From: Agromyces badenianii
GTDB lineage: Bacteria; Actinomycetota; Actinomycetes; Actinomycetales; Microbacteriaceae
Length of the DNA: 64,000 nt
Assembly (NCBI RefSeq): GCF_003070885.1
Contig: NZ_CP028913.1
Span: forward strand, 992,001 to 1,056,000
Direction: 5' to 3'
Both the position numbers and the translations under genes were made by a program. The notes beneath the pieces are model-generated. The model did not search any database, was not told the DNA's origin, and worked only from the letters and a program-made list of their open reading frames with translations. Below are positions 37,701 to 46,001 of the stretch, one piece after another (position 1 is the stretch's first letter; the number at the start of each line of letters is the position of its first letter).

Positions 37701-40594
37701 CCGACGGCGGTGCCCTCACCTTGCAGAGCGTCGAAGTGAACACGGGCGACGCGACGGCGGAGATCGTCGACGATCGACTCGAGATCGAGCTCCCCCCGGG
37801 TGAGCACGAGTACAGCTTCACCTACACGATCGAGAACGAGCAGCTCGGCTCAGCCTCGGCCTTCGTCAAGATCGTGGCGAGCGACGACGCGCCCCTCGCC
37901 CGCCCCGAAGCCTCCGATACCGTCCTGACCCTGAGCGACATCCTCGGCGAAGACCACATCGACGTGCCGGTGCTGCGCAAGGTCTTCCTGGCCGACGGCG
38001 ACGAGTCCGACCTCCTCGTCGGTCTCGTCGACGGCTACGACCGAGGCGCGACGGTGCGCGAAGACGGCAGCATCCGCGTGAAGGTCGAAGACCGCCGGCG
38101 CGTGATCCCCTTCTCCGTCGCGCATCCCGAAGACCCCGCCATCGTCGCCTACGCCTTCATCTGGGTGCCCGGCCGCGACGATGCGCTGCCGCAATTGCGC
38201 TCCGATGCCCCGGCCGTGCGCGTCGTGAGCGGCGAGGCGGTCACGATCGAACTCGAGGAGTTCGTCATCGCCGCATCGGGCCGGCCGGTCAAGATCACGG
38301 ATGCCGCGACCGTGCGTGCCTCGCACAGCGACGGGACGGAACTGGTCGTCGACCAGGACACGCTCCGGTACCGCAGCGAAGAGGGGTACTTCGGTCCGGC
38401 TTCCCTCTCGTTCACCGTCACCGACGGCGAGTCGGCAGCGGATCCGTCGGGGCGCACCGGGACCATCGTCATCCCCATCGTGGTGCAGCCGACCGAGAAC
38501 CAGCCTCCGGCTTTCACGGGCGGAGTCATCGACTTCGAACCGGGCCAGTCGAAGACGATCGATCTCCTGAAACTCACGAACTATCCCTACGCGGATGCTC
38601 GCAAGGAGCTCGTGTACCGACTGCTCCCGCCGCCGGTCGAGGGGTTCCGATTCACGCTCGACGGCGACGAGCTCACGATCCGGGCCGAGGAGTCCACGGC
38701 CAAGGGCAACCGGGGTGCCGTCGCAGTCGGGGTGTCCGACGGCGCCGGCGACGGCAAGCCCGGGCGCATCGAGCTGCGGGTCGTGCCGTCGACGAAGCCG
38801 ATCGCCCAGCCCGTCGCAGACAGCGCGGTCGCTGCGCGGGGCCGCACGACCTCGATCGACGTGCTCGCGAACGACGGGGCCACGAACCCGTTCCCCGACG
38901 TGCCGCTCCGGGTCGTCGACGTGCGCGGACTCGACTCCGACAGCCTCCCCGACGGCGTCTCGATCGTGCCGAGTGACGACCGTTCGACCCTGAACGTGAC
39001 CGTCGCCGCCGGAGCAGCTCCGGTCAACTCATCAGTGCAGTACCAAGTGGCCGATGCCACCGACGACCCCAGCCGGTATGCGTGGGGAACCGCCACGATC
39101 TCCGTGCAGGACCGGCCCGATCCCGTCACTGGCGTGCAGGTGACCGGGTTCGGCGACGAGACCCTCGATGTCGTCTTCGGCGCCGGGGCGTTCAACAACT
39201 CGCCCATCACCGGCTATGAGATCGCGCTCGTCGACGCGAGCACCCGTGACGTGCTGCGTTCGTCGGATTGCGCGGCGACCACGTGCACGGTTCCGACTTC
39301 CGGCAACGGCCAATCGAACGCGGTCTTCCTGCGGGTGCAGGCGCGCAACGGGATCGGACTCTCCGACCCGGTCGAGGCGCCTGGCCCGATCTGGTCGGAC
39401 GTCATCCCGCCTCCGCCAGGCGGCCTGCGTGCGCTGCCGCGCGACGGCCGGCTGCTCATCGAGTGGACGCCGGTGTCGACGGGTGCCGGCAGCGCCGTCG
39501 GCTCCTACGTGGTCACGGTCGCCGGCGTCTCGAACGAGGTGTCGGCGGGTGCGGCGTGCACGGCGACGCTCTGCTCGACCGAGTCGCAGCCGCTCGAGAA
39601 CGGCAGCCAGGTGCCGATCACGGTCAGCGCCCGCAACCAGGCGTACCCGGCGCTCGCGGTCTGGACCGAGGCCGGCGGCTCAGGCACGCCGTTCGGTCCA
39701 CCGGTCGCCGGCGGCATCTCGGTCAACGGCGACGCGACGGCCGGCACGGTCACCGTCTCCTGGGAGCCGTTCGCGGCGAACGGCGACGCGATCGGCGGGT
39801 ACTACGTGCAGCGTCTCGTCGACGGTGCGACCAGTGTTCCGAGCGGCGCCCAGGCGTGCTCGGTGACCACCCCGGCGCCAGGCTCGGTCGTGGCGCCGTC
39901 GGGCGGCGGCAGCGTCGCCGAGGTCGTGCAGGTCGGCCCTGAGACGACGAGCGTCCAGTTCGCGGGCACCGCGGCCGAGTCCACGCGCTACTCGTTCCTC
40001 GTCTGGGGGTTCAACCGTGCCGCGTGCGTGAACACCGAAGTCGCCGGCACCGTCGTGCGCCCGGCGCCCGGGAGCGTCCAGAGCGTTGACAGTCGTATGC
40101 TCTTCCGCACCACCGAGCTCTACGACCGGTACATCGACGGTGTGTCGCCGGGGGCATGGCGGTACAACATCGTGGCCGTCGACCACAACGGCGCACAGAT
40201 CCCCGGCACCCTCCGCAGCTTCGGCGGATCGGGATGGGCTCAGGATCTCTTCGCACGTCCATATGGGGAATCGGTGCGATTCCAGGTGCAGGCGTGCTCG
40301 GTCTGGGGCAGTTGCGGGCCGTGGTCGGCCGTGCTGCCGTCCGACTCGAGACCCTCACTCACCTTCGCACTGCCGAGCCGTGTCTGGGACGGCGCCTCGA
40401 AGCAGTGGTCGTGGACCGCGGCACCGTCGAACTCCGGCCTGCCCGCGGCGTTCCGGTGCGGCGTCGACGGCAACCCCGGCGGGCGCACCGCGCAGACCGA
40501 GACCAGCTGCCAGGTCCCCGAAGCCAGCCCCGATGACCGGGTCTGGTTGGATGTTGAGATCGCGGGCATCGTCGTCCGCTATGAGAACCGCTGA
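34703..40594 (+). CDS. Giant single-span surface protein of Ig/cadherin-like and Fn3 repeats
   Basis: 1963 residues. One span near residues 18-42 (AAATTAVVVLVAGVAIASGG) anchors it with the bulk outside. Residues ~45-390 look like a beta-propeller-type repeat region. About ten Ig/cadherin-like repeats follow (near 394, 492, 676, 777, 874, 972, 1061, 1160, 1265, 1366), many starting PxAVxDxxxxRPG with VLxNDxDPDG. At least three Fn3-like domains begin near 1472, 1569 and 1665. Cysteines are almost confined to the Fn3 part. There is no LPXTG or other sorting signal. Start ATG 34703 overlaps the kinase stop. Likely a periplasm/wall-spanning scaffold; function unknown. Confidence 0.88.
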   Translation: MMVNGPALSRLSRPRSAIITAAATTAVVVLVAGVAIASGGYAAQRVDLGDAAVWVGSNDHQSIGRANTAVLELNSVVETGSTDAEIVQQGATVLALDAARATAGIIDATTSTLTDSVAVPPDDAELSLAGTRVIIASGGDVWSAPVAQFAQFDVGTEPMLAFGAGSVTSVDPDGTLFAYTPSTGDIARVDAAEAETVAARWQIEPVVGEPEVQITSVGDGWAVLDVDTGRLHLERGAVDLSSLIEPSDSPVLQRASSAGDEVAIATRQGLVTVGLDGEAPRVRVEGRSGLPAAPVVHNGCLHAAWGSGTAWRSCTAGDRAPGDLSTAPTTGDYVFVANGGSIVLNERTSGKSWAAADEYGLIDNWDELLEIERDEETVEQNDPETQPTVEKSQVPPVAVDDEFGARPGRTTTLPVLLNDYDANGDVIVVDAVDGDLPAGVDLDLVADDQQLQLKLDNEASGVIAVGYTIDDGFGGTARATVRVTVREADENSPPVQHRPTRAFVEAGGRVTTPVLADWVDPDGDPFFLQQGTAGEPDSLSSTADGVVVFDEKGGAGAERTVSLEVSDGRDLAVGTLGIGVRAPGDVPLVADPFVVLATAGQEIRVEPLRHVRGGSGRIQLSAVPAKPDTQLTPDFDGGTFRFTSAAVGTHYLEYTVTDGAHTTTGRVRVDVSAPPERDTTPITVPHTAFVRLTQSVDVDVLATDIDPTGGVLILTGLGEPAAEAGVQVEVVEHRILRVTLTQPLDSGSTVFGYRVSNGLAEAQGEVTLVEMQEPERKQPPVAVPDTVSARTGDVVDIPVLANDEHPDAFPITLDPALEREPDAGLLFVDGDRLRFFAPDTAGEFEAVYRINGPDMQSATATVRISVRAADPETNSSPVPATVTARGLAGETVRIPIPLGGADPDGDSVQLLGQESNPERGSVTSRGADWLEYEAGEYSAGTDEFQYEVVDALGARATGTVRVGIAPRLDGARAPIAVGDSVNVRPGRTISVRVLENDSDPDGGALTLQSVEVNTGDATAEIVDDRLEIELPPGEHEYSFTYTIENEQLGSASAFVKIVASDDAPLARPEASDTVLTLSDILGEDHIDVPVLRKVFLADGDESDLLVGLVDGYDRGATVREDGSIRVKVEDRRRVIPFSVAHPEDPAIVAYAFIWVPGRDDALPQLRSDAPAVRVVSGEAVTIELEEFVIAASGRPVKITDAATVRASHSDGTELVVDQDTLRYRSEEGYFGPASLSFTVTDGESAADPSGRTGTIVIPIVVQPTENQPPAFTGGVIDFEPGQSKTIDLLKLTNYPYADARKELVYRLLPPPVEGFRFTLDGDELTIRAEESTAKGNRGAVAVGVSDGAGDGKPGRIELRVVPSTKPIAQPVADSAVAARGRTTSIDVLANDGATNPFPDVPLRVVDVRGLDSDSLPDGVSIVPSDDRSTLNVTVAAGAAPVNSSVQYQVADATDDPSRYAWGTATISVQDRPDPVTGVQVTGFGDETLDVVFGAGAFNNSPITGYEIALVDASTRDVLRSSDCAATTCTVPTSGNGQSNAVFLRVQARNGIGLSDPVEAPGPIWSDVIPPPPGGLRALPRDGRLLIEWTPVSTGAGSAVGSYVVTVAGVSNEVSAGAACTATLCSTESQPLENGSQVPITVSARNQAYPALAVWTEAGGSGTPFGPPVAGGISVNGDATAGTVTVSWEPFAANGDAIGGYYVQRLVDGATSVPSGAQACSVTTPAPGSVVAPSGGGSVAEVVQVGPETTSVQFAGTAAESTRYSFLVWGFNRAACVNTEVAGTVVRPAPGSVQSVDSRMLFRTTELYDRYIDGVSPGAWRYNIVAVDHNGAQIPGTLRSFGGSGWAQDLFARPYGESVRFQVQACSVWGSCGPWSAVLPSDSRPSLTFALPSRVWDGASKQWSWTAAPSNSGLPAAFRCGVDGNPGGRTAQTETSCQVPEASPDDRVWLDVEIAGIVVRYENR

Positions 40595-40607
40595 GAAGGA
40601 GCCGGAC

Positions 40608-41579
40608 ATGACCATGACCCCCGAGGAGGCGACGCGGTTCGCCGCGACGCTCGACCGGCTCGTCGGCGCGGTCGAGGAAGTGCTGCTCGGCAAGAACCGG
40701 GTCATCCGGCTCGCATTCACGGCATTCCTCAGTGAAGGACACCTGCTGCTCGACGATGTGCCGGGCACCGGCAAGACCTCGCTCGCCCGGGCCATGGCGC
40801 AATCGATCGAGGGCACGAGCAACCGGGTGCAGTTCACGCCCGACCTCCTGCCCGGCGACATCACCGGGGTCACGGTGTACGACCAGCGGTCCGGCGTCTT
40901 CGAGTTCCACCCGGGGCCGGTGTTCGCGAGCATCGTGCTCGCCGACGAGATCAACCGGGCGAGCCCGAAGACCCAGTCGGCGCTGCTCGAGGTCATGGAG
41001 GAGGGCCAGGTCACCGTCGACGGGCAGAGCCATCTGGTGGGGCATCCGTTCATGGTCATCGCAACGCAGAACCCCGTCGAGCAGGCCGGCACGTATCGGC
41101 TCCCCGAGGCCCAACTCGACCGGTTCCTGATGCGGACCTCGATCGGATATCCCGACCACGCCTCCACGATCCGGATCCTCGAGGGCGCCGATCAGCGCGC
41201 GCACGAGCACCGCGTCGAACCCCAGCTCGCCGCCGCCGAGGCAGTCGAGATGGCGGCGATCGCCCGCACCGTCTACGTCGACCCGACGATCCACGACTAC
41301 GTCTCGCGGTTGGTCGACTCCACGCGCACCGCTCGCGAGGTGAGGCTCGGCGTCAGCGTGCGCGGGGCGCTCGCGCTCATCCGGGCCGCCAAGACCCACG
41401 CCGCCGGTCGAGGGCGCCACTACGTGGTACCCGACGACGTGAAGGCGCTCGCCGAACCCGTGCTCGCACATCGGTTGATCCTCGACCCCGAGGCAGAGTT
41501 CGACGGCGTCACGGCGTCGAACATGATCGCCCAGGTGCTCATCGAGACACCGCCGCCCTCGACCAGGCAGGCGGTGTGA
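40608..41579 (+). CDS. MoxR-family AAA ATPase
   Basis: 323 residues. Walker A LDDVPGTGKTSLARAMA, Walker B IVLADEINRASPKTQSALLEVMEE, sensor 1 MVIATQNPVEQAGTYRLPEAQLDRF and the C-terminal lid domain are all present. MoxR ATPases act as chaperones that remodel or activate partners, usually with VWA or DUF58 proteins. The start ATG 40608 has an excellent AAGGAG 6 nt upstream. An in-frame ATG at 40581 would overlap the upstream gene and has no ribosome site. The stop overlaps the DUF58 start (GTGA). Confidence 0.94.
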   Translation: MTMTPEEATRFAATLDRLVGAVEEVLLGKNRVIRLAFTAFLSEGHLLLDDVPGTGKTSLARAMAQSIEGTSNRVQFTPDLLPGDITGVTVYDQRSGVFEFHPGPVFASIVLADEINRASPKTQSALLEVMEEGQVTVDGQSHLVGHPFMVIATQNPVEQAGTYRLPEAQLDRFLMRTSIGYPDHASTIRILEGADQRAHEHRVEPQLAAAEAVEMAAIARTVYVDPTIHDYVSRLVDSTRTAREVRLGVSVRGALALIRAAKTHAAGRGRHYVVPDDVKALAEPVLAHRLILDPEAEFDGVTASNMIAQVLIETPPPSTRQAV

Positions 41580-42898
41580 CGCTCACTCAGACTCGAACGA
41601 CGATTCCCGAGGAAGCCAAGAAAGAGGGCCTGCTCGCGGTCGTCATCAGTCGCGCCGTCCAAGCGACACGCACGGCGGATGCCGCGGTCACGCGAGCGAC
41701 CGAGGCCGTGCACGGTGTCGTGACACCGATCGGCTGGGCGGTGATCGCCGGTGCCGCGCTCGCACTCCTCATCGGATACGGGTGGGGCTGGCTCGAGCTC
41801 ATCGCACTCGGCTGGGGACTGGCGGTGCTCGTCGCTGCGGCATCCGTGTGGCTCATCGGCCGCGGCGCCGGCTCCATCCGGCTCGTGCTGCCGTCGCCCC
41901 GAGTGGTCGTCGGGGAGCCCGCCGAAGCCCGGCTGATCGCGGCGAGTCCAGGTGGACGCAGGTTCGGCGGAGTCCAACTCGAGCTCCCCGTCGGCCGCCG
42001 TGTCGTCGAGCGGGTGCTGCCGGCGCTTCCCCGCGGCCGCGCCTTCGATGAACAGTTCCGCATCCCGACCGAACGCCGAGGCGTGATCGCCATTGGTCCT
42101 GCGCGCACCGTGCGCGCGGACCCGATCGGCCTCATGCGGCGCGAGTTCGTCTGGTCGGACACCGTCGATCTGCACGTGCACCCGCGAACGGTTCCGATCG
42201 CCGCTCTCAGCTCCGGCTTCATCCGCGACCTCGAGGGCACGCCGACCCGTGACCTCACCGCGAGCGACATCGCCTTCCATGCGTTGCGTGAATACGTGCC
42301 CGGCGACGACCGGCGATTCATCCACTGGCGAAGCTCGGCCAAGACCGGCACGTTCATGGTGCGCCAGTTCGAGGAGACCCGGCGCAGCCGGCTCATGGTG
42401 CTGCTCGACCTCGATCCGGGCGCCTACACCGACGAGGCGGAGTTCGAGCTCGCGGTCAGCGCCGCGGCATCCGTCGGCGCACGTGCGATCCGCGACGCCC
42501 GGACGGTCTCGTTCGTCGTCTCGGGGCACGCATCGACCGCCGGAATACGGCAGAACGCCATGCGGGAACTGCCGACGGTCTCGCGCGACCGCCTTCTCGA
42601 TGCGCTCTGCCTCGTCGAGACCGAGGAGACCGCGGTGATGCTCCCCGACGTCGCACGTGCCGCCGCGGAATCGCTCGCGGGCGTCTCGCTCGCCTTCCTC
42701 GTGACCGGCACCGCTCGCGGAATCGCACCGTTGCGCTCAGCGGCGACCCGCCTGCCGCCCGGCGTCGAGACGATCGCCGTGCAGTGCGCACCCGAGGGTG
42801 AGGCGACCGCTCGCACGATCGCCGGACTCACCGTGTTCGGCATCGGGTACCTCGAAGACCTGCGTGCGATGCTCGCGAGATCGGCATCCGTCGCATGA
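41576..42898 (+). CDS. DUF58 membrane protein
   Basis: 440 residues. Two spans near residues 47-95 (PIGWAVIAGAALALLIGYG and ELIALGWGLAVLVAAASVWL) are followed by a cytoplasmic-type VWA-like domain. It contains the DUF58 signature REYVPGDDRRFIHWRSSAKTG and the LMVLLDLDPG strand. DUF58 proteins are the usual partners of MoxR and of TgpA-type transglutaminases. It overlaps both neighbours by 4 nt (GTGA and ATGA), so the three products are made in fixed ratio. Confidence 0.93.
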   Translation: MTLTQTRTTIPEEAKKEGLLAVVISRAVQATRTADAAVTRATEAVHGVVTPIGWAVIAGAALALLIGYGWGWLELIALGWGLAVLVAAASVWLIGRGAGSIRLVLPSPRVVVGEPAEARLIAASPGGRRFGGVQLELPVGRRVVERVLPALPRGRAFDEQFRIPTERRGVIAIGPARTVRADPIGLMRREFVWSDTVDLHVHPRTVPIAALSSGFIRDLEGTPTRDLTASDIAFHALREYVPGDDRRFIHWRSSAKTGTFMVRQFEETRRSRLMVLLDLDPGAYTDEAEFELAVSAAASVGARAIRDARTVSFVVSGHASTAGIRQNAMRELPTVSRDRLLDALCLVETEETAVMLPDVARAAAESLAGVSLAFLVTGTARGIAPLRSAATRLPPGVETIAVQCAPEGEATARTIAGLTVFGIGYLEDLRAMLARSASVA

Positions 42899-45264
42899 GC
42901 GCCCGCACTCCCGCCGGCGCGACCCGATTCGGTCCCACGCTCGTGACGATCGTGCTCGTGGTCGCGATGCTCGCCGCGGCGATGGTGCCGTGGTGGCCGA
43001 TCTACGAGAGCCCCGAGTTCGTCATCGCCGCCGCGGTCGGGATCGTCGCCGGAACGATCATCGGCGTCGTGGGCGCCCGCTACCGGCTCCAGTCCTGGAT
43101 CACCGTGCTCTCCATGTTCGGTGCGTTCCTCGTGCTCGGCGTGCCGGCCGCGGTGCCGGGCCGCGCGATCGCCGGGGTCCTGCCGACACCCGCCGGCATC
43201 GTCGAGCTCCTCGCCGGTGCCGCGCTCTCGTGGAAGCAGCTCGTCACGATCTCGGTTCCCGTCGGCTCCTACCAGGCCCTGCTGGTGCCGCCGTTCCTCC
43301 TGGCGCTCGTGGCAGCGGTGATCGCGATCTCGATCGCGCTGCGGAGCCGGCGGCCCGCGGCGGCAGCACTGCCGCCCGCAGTGCTCCTCATCGTCGGCAT
43401 CGCGCTCGGTGTGGTCCATTCGGCGCTGGCCGTCGAAGCCGGCATCGCGTTCCTCATCGCGGCGGTGGCCTGGCTCGTCCGCGTCGCGATCGCAGCTCGG
43501 CGGGCGATCACGAGCGGTCGCCGCGTCGAGGCCGCACTCACCGATGCGCGCCGAGTGCTCGGAGCTTCGGCGCTCGTGGCCATCGCGGTCATCGGGGCCA
43601 CCGCGGCATCCCTCGCCCTGCCGGTGCCGCCGCGCAACGTCGTGCGGGCCGAGCTGCAACCGCCGTTCGAACCTCGCGACCACGACAGTCCGCTCGCGGG
43701 GTTCCGTGCCGCGTTCAGGGACGACGTCGCCGAGCGGACGATGCTCGACGTGCGCGGCCTCCCCGACGGAGCCGGCCTTCGCGTCGCGACCCTCGACACC
43801 TACGACGGCATCGTCTACTCGGTGGGCGGAGCCGACGGAGCCTCCGCCTCGGGTCGATTCACGCGGGTGCCGTACCGACTCGACCAGTCCGGCATCAGCG
43901 AACAGAACGTGCCCGTCGAGATCGAGGTCGAGGTGCAGGGGTATTCGCAGGTGTGGGTGCCGGGCATCGGCCGGCTCGAGCGGATGACCTTCGGCGGCAC
44001 CCGGGCGGAGACGCTCACCGAGTCGTTCTTCTACAACGACGTGACGAGCACCGGTGCGGTGCAGAGCGCACTCCGCGCCGGCGATCGGTACACGGCGACG
44101 TCGGTGGTGCCGGTCGAACCCGCCGACCTCGTGACACTGAGCCCGGGCACGAGCGTGCTGCCCACCGCGCCCGATCTGCCCGAGAACCTGGCGCGGCTGC
44201 TCGACGAATGGGCGCCGGCGTCAGATGATCCCGGCGAGCGGCTGCGCGCGGTCGTCGAGGGCTTCCATGCGAACGGCTATGTCAGTCACGGCCTCGATGA
44301 GGAGGAGCCGAGCCGCTCGGGCCACTCGCTCGATCGCCTCGAGGAGCTCGCGGTCGAGAAACCGATGATCGGCGACGGCGAGCAGTACGCCGTGGCGGCC
44401 GCGCTCATGGCCCGGAGCATCGGCTTTCCGGCGAGGGTCGTCGTCGGCTACCTGCCGAGCGACGGCGTCGGTTCGGAGGAGCCGGACGGTTCGGAGGCGA
44501 CGGACGGTTCGGAGGAGCCGGACGGGGCGGATGCCTCGACCCCACCCGTTCCGAACGGCGTCACGAGGTTGCAGAGCAACGACCAGCAGGCGTGGATCGA
44601 GGTGCAGCGGGCCGACGGAGCGTGGATCGCAGTGGACCCGAACCCGGTGCCGCGTGAGATCCCCGAGCGCGAGCCAGACCAACCGACGATCGTCTCGCGG
44701 CCGCAATCGGTTCTGCCACCGCCGGCGGAGCGCACACCGGTCGATGACCTGGGATCCGACTCCGAGACGCCCCCCGACGATCCCGATGACGATGCGCAGG
44801 CCTGGCTCCAGGTGCTGCTCGGGGTGTTCGGCGTCGCCGGACTGGTGCTCGCCGGCCTCGCCGTGATCGCGAGCCCGTTCCTCGCCATCATCGTCGCGAA
44901 GCTGCGGCGCAGGCGGCTCCGGCGCCGAGCCCCGACAGCGGTCGAACGCATCGAGGGCGGCTGGCAGGAGTTCGCCGATGCGGCCGCCGACTACGGCTAC
45001 GCCATCAGCCCGACGGCGACCCGTTCCGAGCAGGCTGCGACCGTCGGGGGTCTCGCACCCCTCGTTCTCGCCTCGGTCGTCGATCGGGCGGTGTTCGCCC
45101 CTGACGGTCCGTCCGACGGCGACGATCTGCGCGTGTGGGATTCCGTCGATGAGCTGCAGCAGCGCCTCGGTGCGCCGCGACCGCTCCGCGAGCGGTTGCG
45201 GGCTTCGGTCTCGCTGACCTCGCTCGGCGGGTACGCTGTCTCCCGGAGAGGAGCGCGGTCGTGA
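42895..45264 (+). CDS. TgpA-type membrane protein with a catalytically degenerate transglutaminase domain
   Basis: 789 residues. About six to seven spans lie in residues 12-235, then an extracytoplasmic region, a transglutaminase-like core (~440-590), and one more span (~640-665) with a basic cytoplasmic tail. The core is recognisable (GEQYAVAAALMARSIGFPARVVVGYLP and AWIEV...WIAVDPNP). However, the catalytic Cys position is G495 (GDGEQY, usually GDCEQ), the His position is Q565 (QQAW, usually HAW), and only D581 remains. A 54-bp tandem repeat codes an acidic GSEEPD segment between the two halves. It is probably a structural or peptide-binding pseudoenzyme. Confidence 0.88.
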   Translation: MSARTPAGATRFGPTLVTIVLVVAMLAAAMVPWWPIYESPEFVIAAAVGIVAGTIIGVVGARYRLQSWITVLSMFGAFLVLGVPAAVPGRAIAGVLPTPAGIVELLAGAALSWKQLVTISVPVGSYQALLVPPFLLALVAAVIAISIALRSRRPAAAALPPAVLLIVGIALGVVHSALAVEAGIAFLIAAVAWLVRVAIAARRAITSGRRVEAALTDARRVLGASALVAIAVIGATAASLALPVPPRNVVRAELQPPFEPRDHDSPLAGFRAAFRDDVAERTMLDVRGLPDGAGLRVATLDTYDGIVYSVGGADGASASGRFTRVPYRLDQSGISEQNVPVEIEVEVQGYSQVWVPGIGRLERMTFGGTRAETLTESFFYNDVTSTGAVQSALRAGDRYTATSVVPVEPADLVTLSPGTSVLPTAPDLPENLARLLDEWAPASDDPGERLRAVVEGFHANGYVSHGLDEEEPSRSGHSLDRLEELAVEKPMIGDGEQYAVAAALMARSIGFPARVVVGYLPSDGVGSEEPDGSEATDGSEEPDGADASTPPVPNGVTRLQSNDQQAWIEVQRADGAWIAVDPNPVPREIPEREPDQPTIVSRPQSVLPPPAERTPVDDLGSDSETPPDDPDDDAQAWLQVLLGVFGVAGLVLAGLAVIASPFLAIIVAKLRRRRLRRRAPTAVERIEGGWQEFADAAADYGYAISPTATRSEQAATVGGLAPLVLASVVDRAVFAPDGPSDGDDLRVWDSVDELQQRLGAPRPLRERLRASVSLTSLGGYAVSRRGARS
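44470..44523 (+). repeat. Three 18-bp tandem repeats in the transglutaminase-like gene
   Basis: Units start GGTTCGGAGG at 44470, 44488 and 44506. They code GSEEPD, GSEATD and GSEEPD. The in-frame array forms an acidic loop inside the degenerate transglutaminase core between the Cys and His positions. Confidence 0.9.
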
Positions 45265-45863
45265 CGTGTCGGATCTGCGGGGCCGAGCTCCCCGACGGGG
45301 CCATGTTCTGCGGCGAATGCGGCAGCTCGACGAGCGCGACCCCCGAGTCCCGGCGTCGACCCGATCCGAGACCCGGCGACACCACGGTGATCGAGCGGCC
45401 GGCGAGGCGCAACAGCGGGGTGATCAGCATTCCGGTCGACGGTTTCCGCGCGGTCACGGCGATCGAGCCGGTGGATGCCGCGGGCCTCGCCTCGCCCGCT
45501 CCGGCGGCGCACCCCGAGACCGTCGAGCCGCCGGCATCGACGAGATTCGTGCTCACCTTCAGCACCGGCGAGACCCGCACGGTGTTCGGATCCGGCCTCA
45601 TCGGCCGTCGGCCGATGCCGCAGCCCGGCGAGCAGTTCGATCACCTCGTGCAGATCGCCGATCGCTCGCTGTCGGTGTCGAAGACGCACCTGGAGTTCGG
45701 GGAGCACGACGGCACGCTCTGGATCGCCGACCGGTTCTCGGGCAACGGCACCATCGTGCGACGCCCCGATGACGGGGCGGTGCGCTGCGAATCCGGACGA
45801 CGATATCTCGTTCCGAGGGGGAGCCGGGTGGAGCTGGCGGAGCAGTTCTTCGTCGTCGCTTGA
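45261..45863 (+). CDS. Zinc-ribbon FHA-domain protein
   Basis: 200 residues. The N-terminal zinc ribbon is CRICGAELPDGAMFCGEC (C3, C6, C17, C20). It is followed by DTTVIERP (D40, T41, T42), similar in layout to phospho-threonine motifs of GarA-type FHA regulators. The C-terminal FHA domain (~100-195) has IGRRPMPQPG, SVSKTHLEF and SGNGTIV. I infer a phospho-dependent adaptor of the cluster. It overlaps the upstream gene by GTGA and is followed by an intrinsic-type terminator. Confidence 0.87.
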   Translation: MTCRICGAELPDGAMFCGECGSSTSATPESRRRPDPRPGDTTVIERPARRNSGVISIPVDGFRAVTAIEPVDAAGLASPAPAAHPETVEPPASTRFVLTFSTGETRTVFGSGLIGRRPMPQPGEQFDHLVQIADRSLSVSKTHLEFGEHDGTLWIADRFSGNGTIVRRPDDGAVRCESGRRYLVPRGSRVELAEQFFVVA

Positions 45864-45892
45864 GCGCCGGCGAAGCATCGGCCCGGCGTTTT
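45864..45892 (+). terminator. Terminator with a T-run before the FtsK/EccC-like gene
   Basis: CGCCGG (45865-45870) pairs with CCGGCG (45883-45888), followed by TTTT (45889-45892). It is one of the few T-tailed hairpins in the window and starts at the stop of the FHA gene. Confidence 0.6.
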
Positions 45893-46001
45893 CGGAGTGT
45901 CGAGGAGGGACCTGTCCTCCACAGCGGCCGGAGCCGTGCCGTGGCACCCTGAACGCGACGACGACGGGCGATGCCGCCGATCGCCGTGATCGGATCTGTT
46001 C

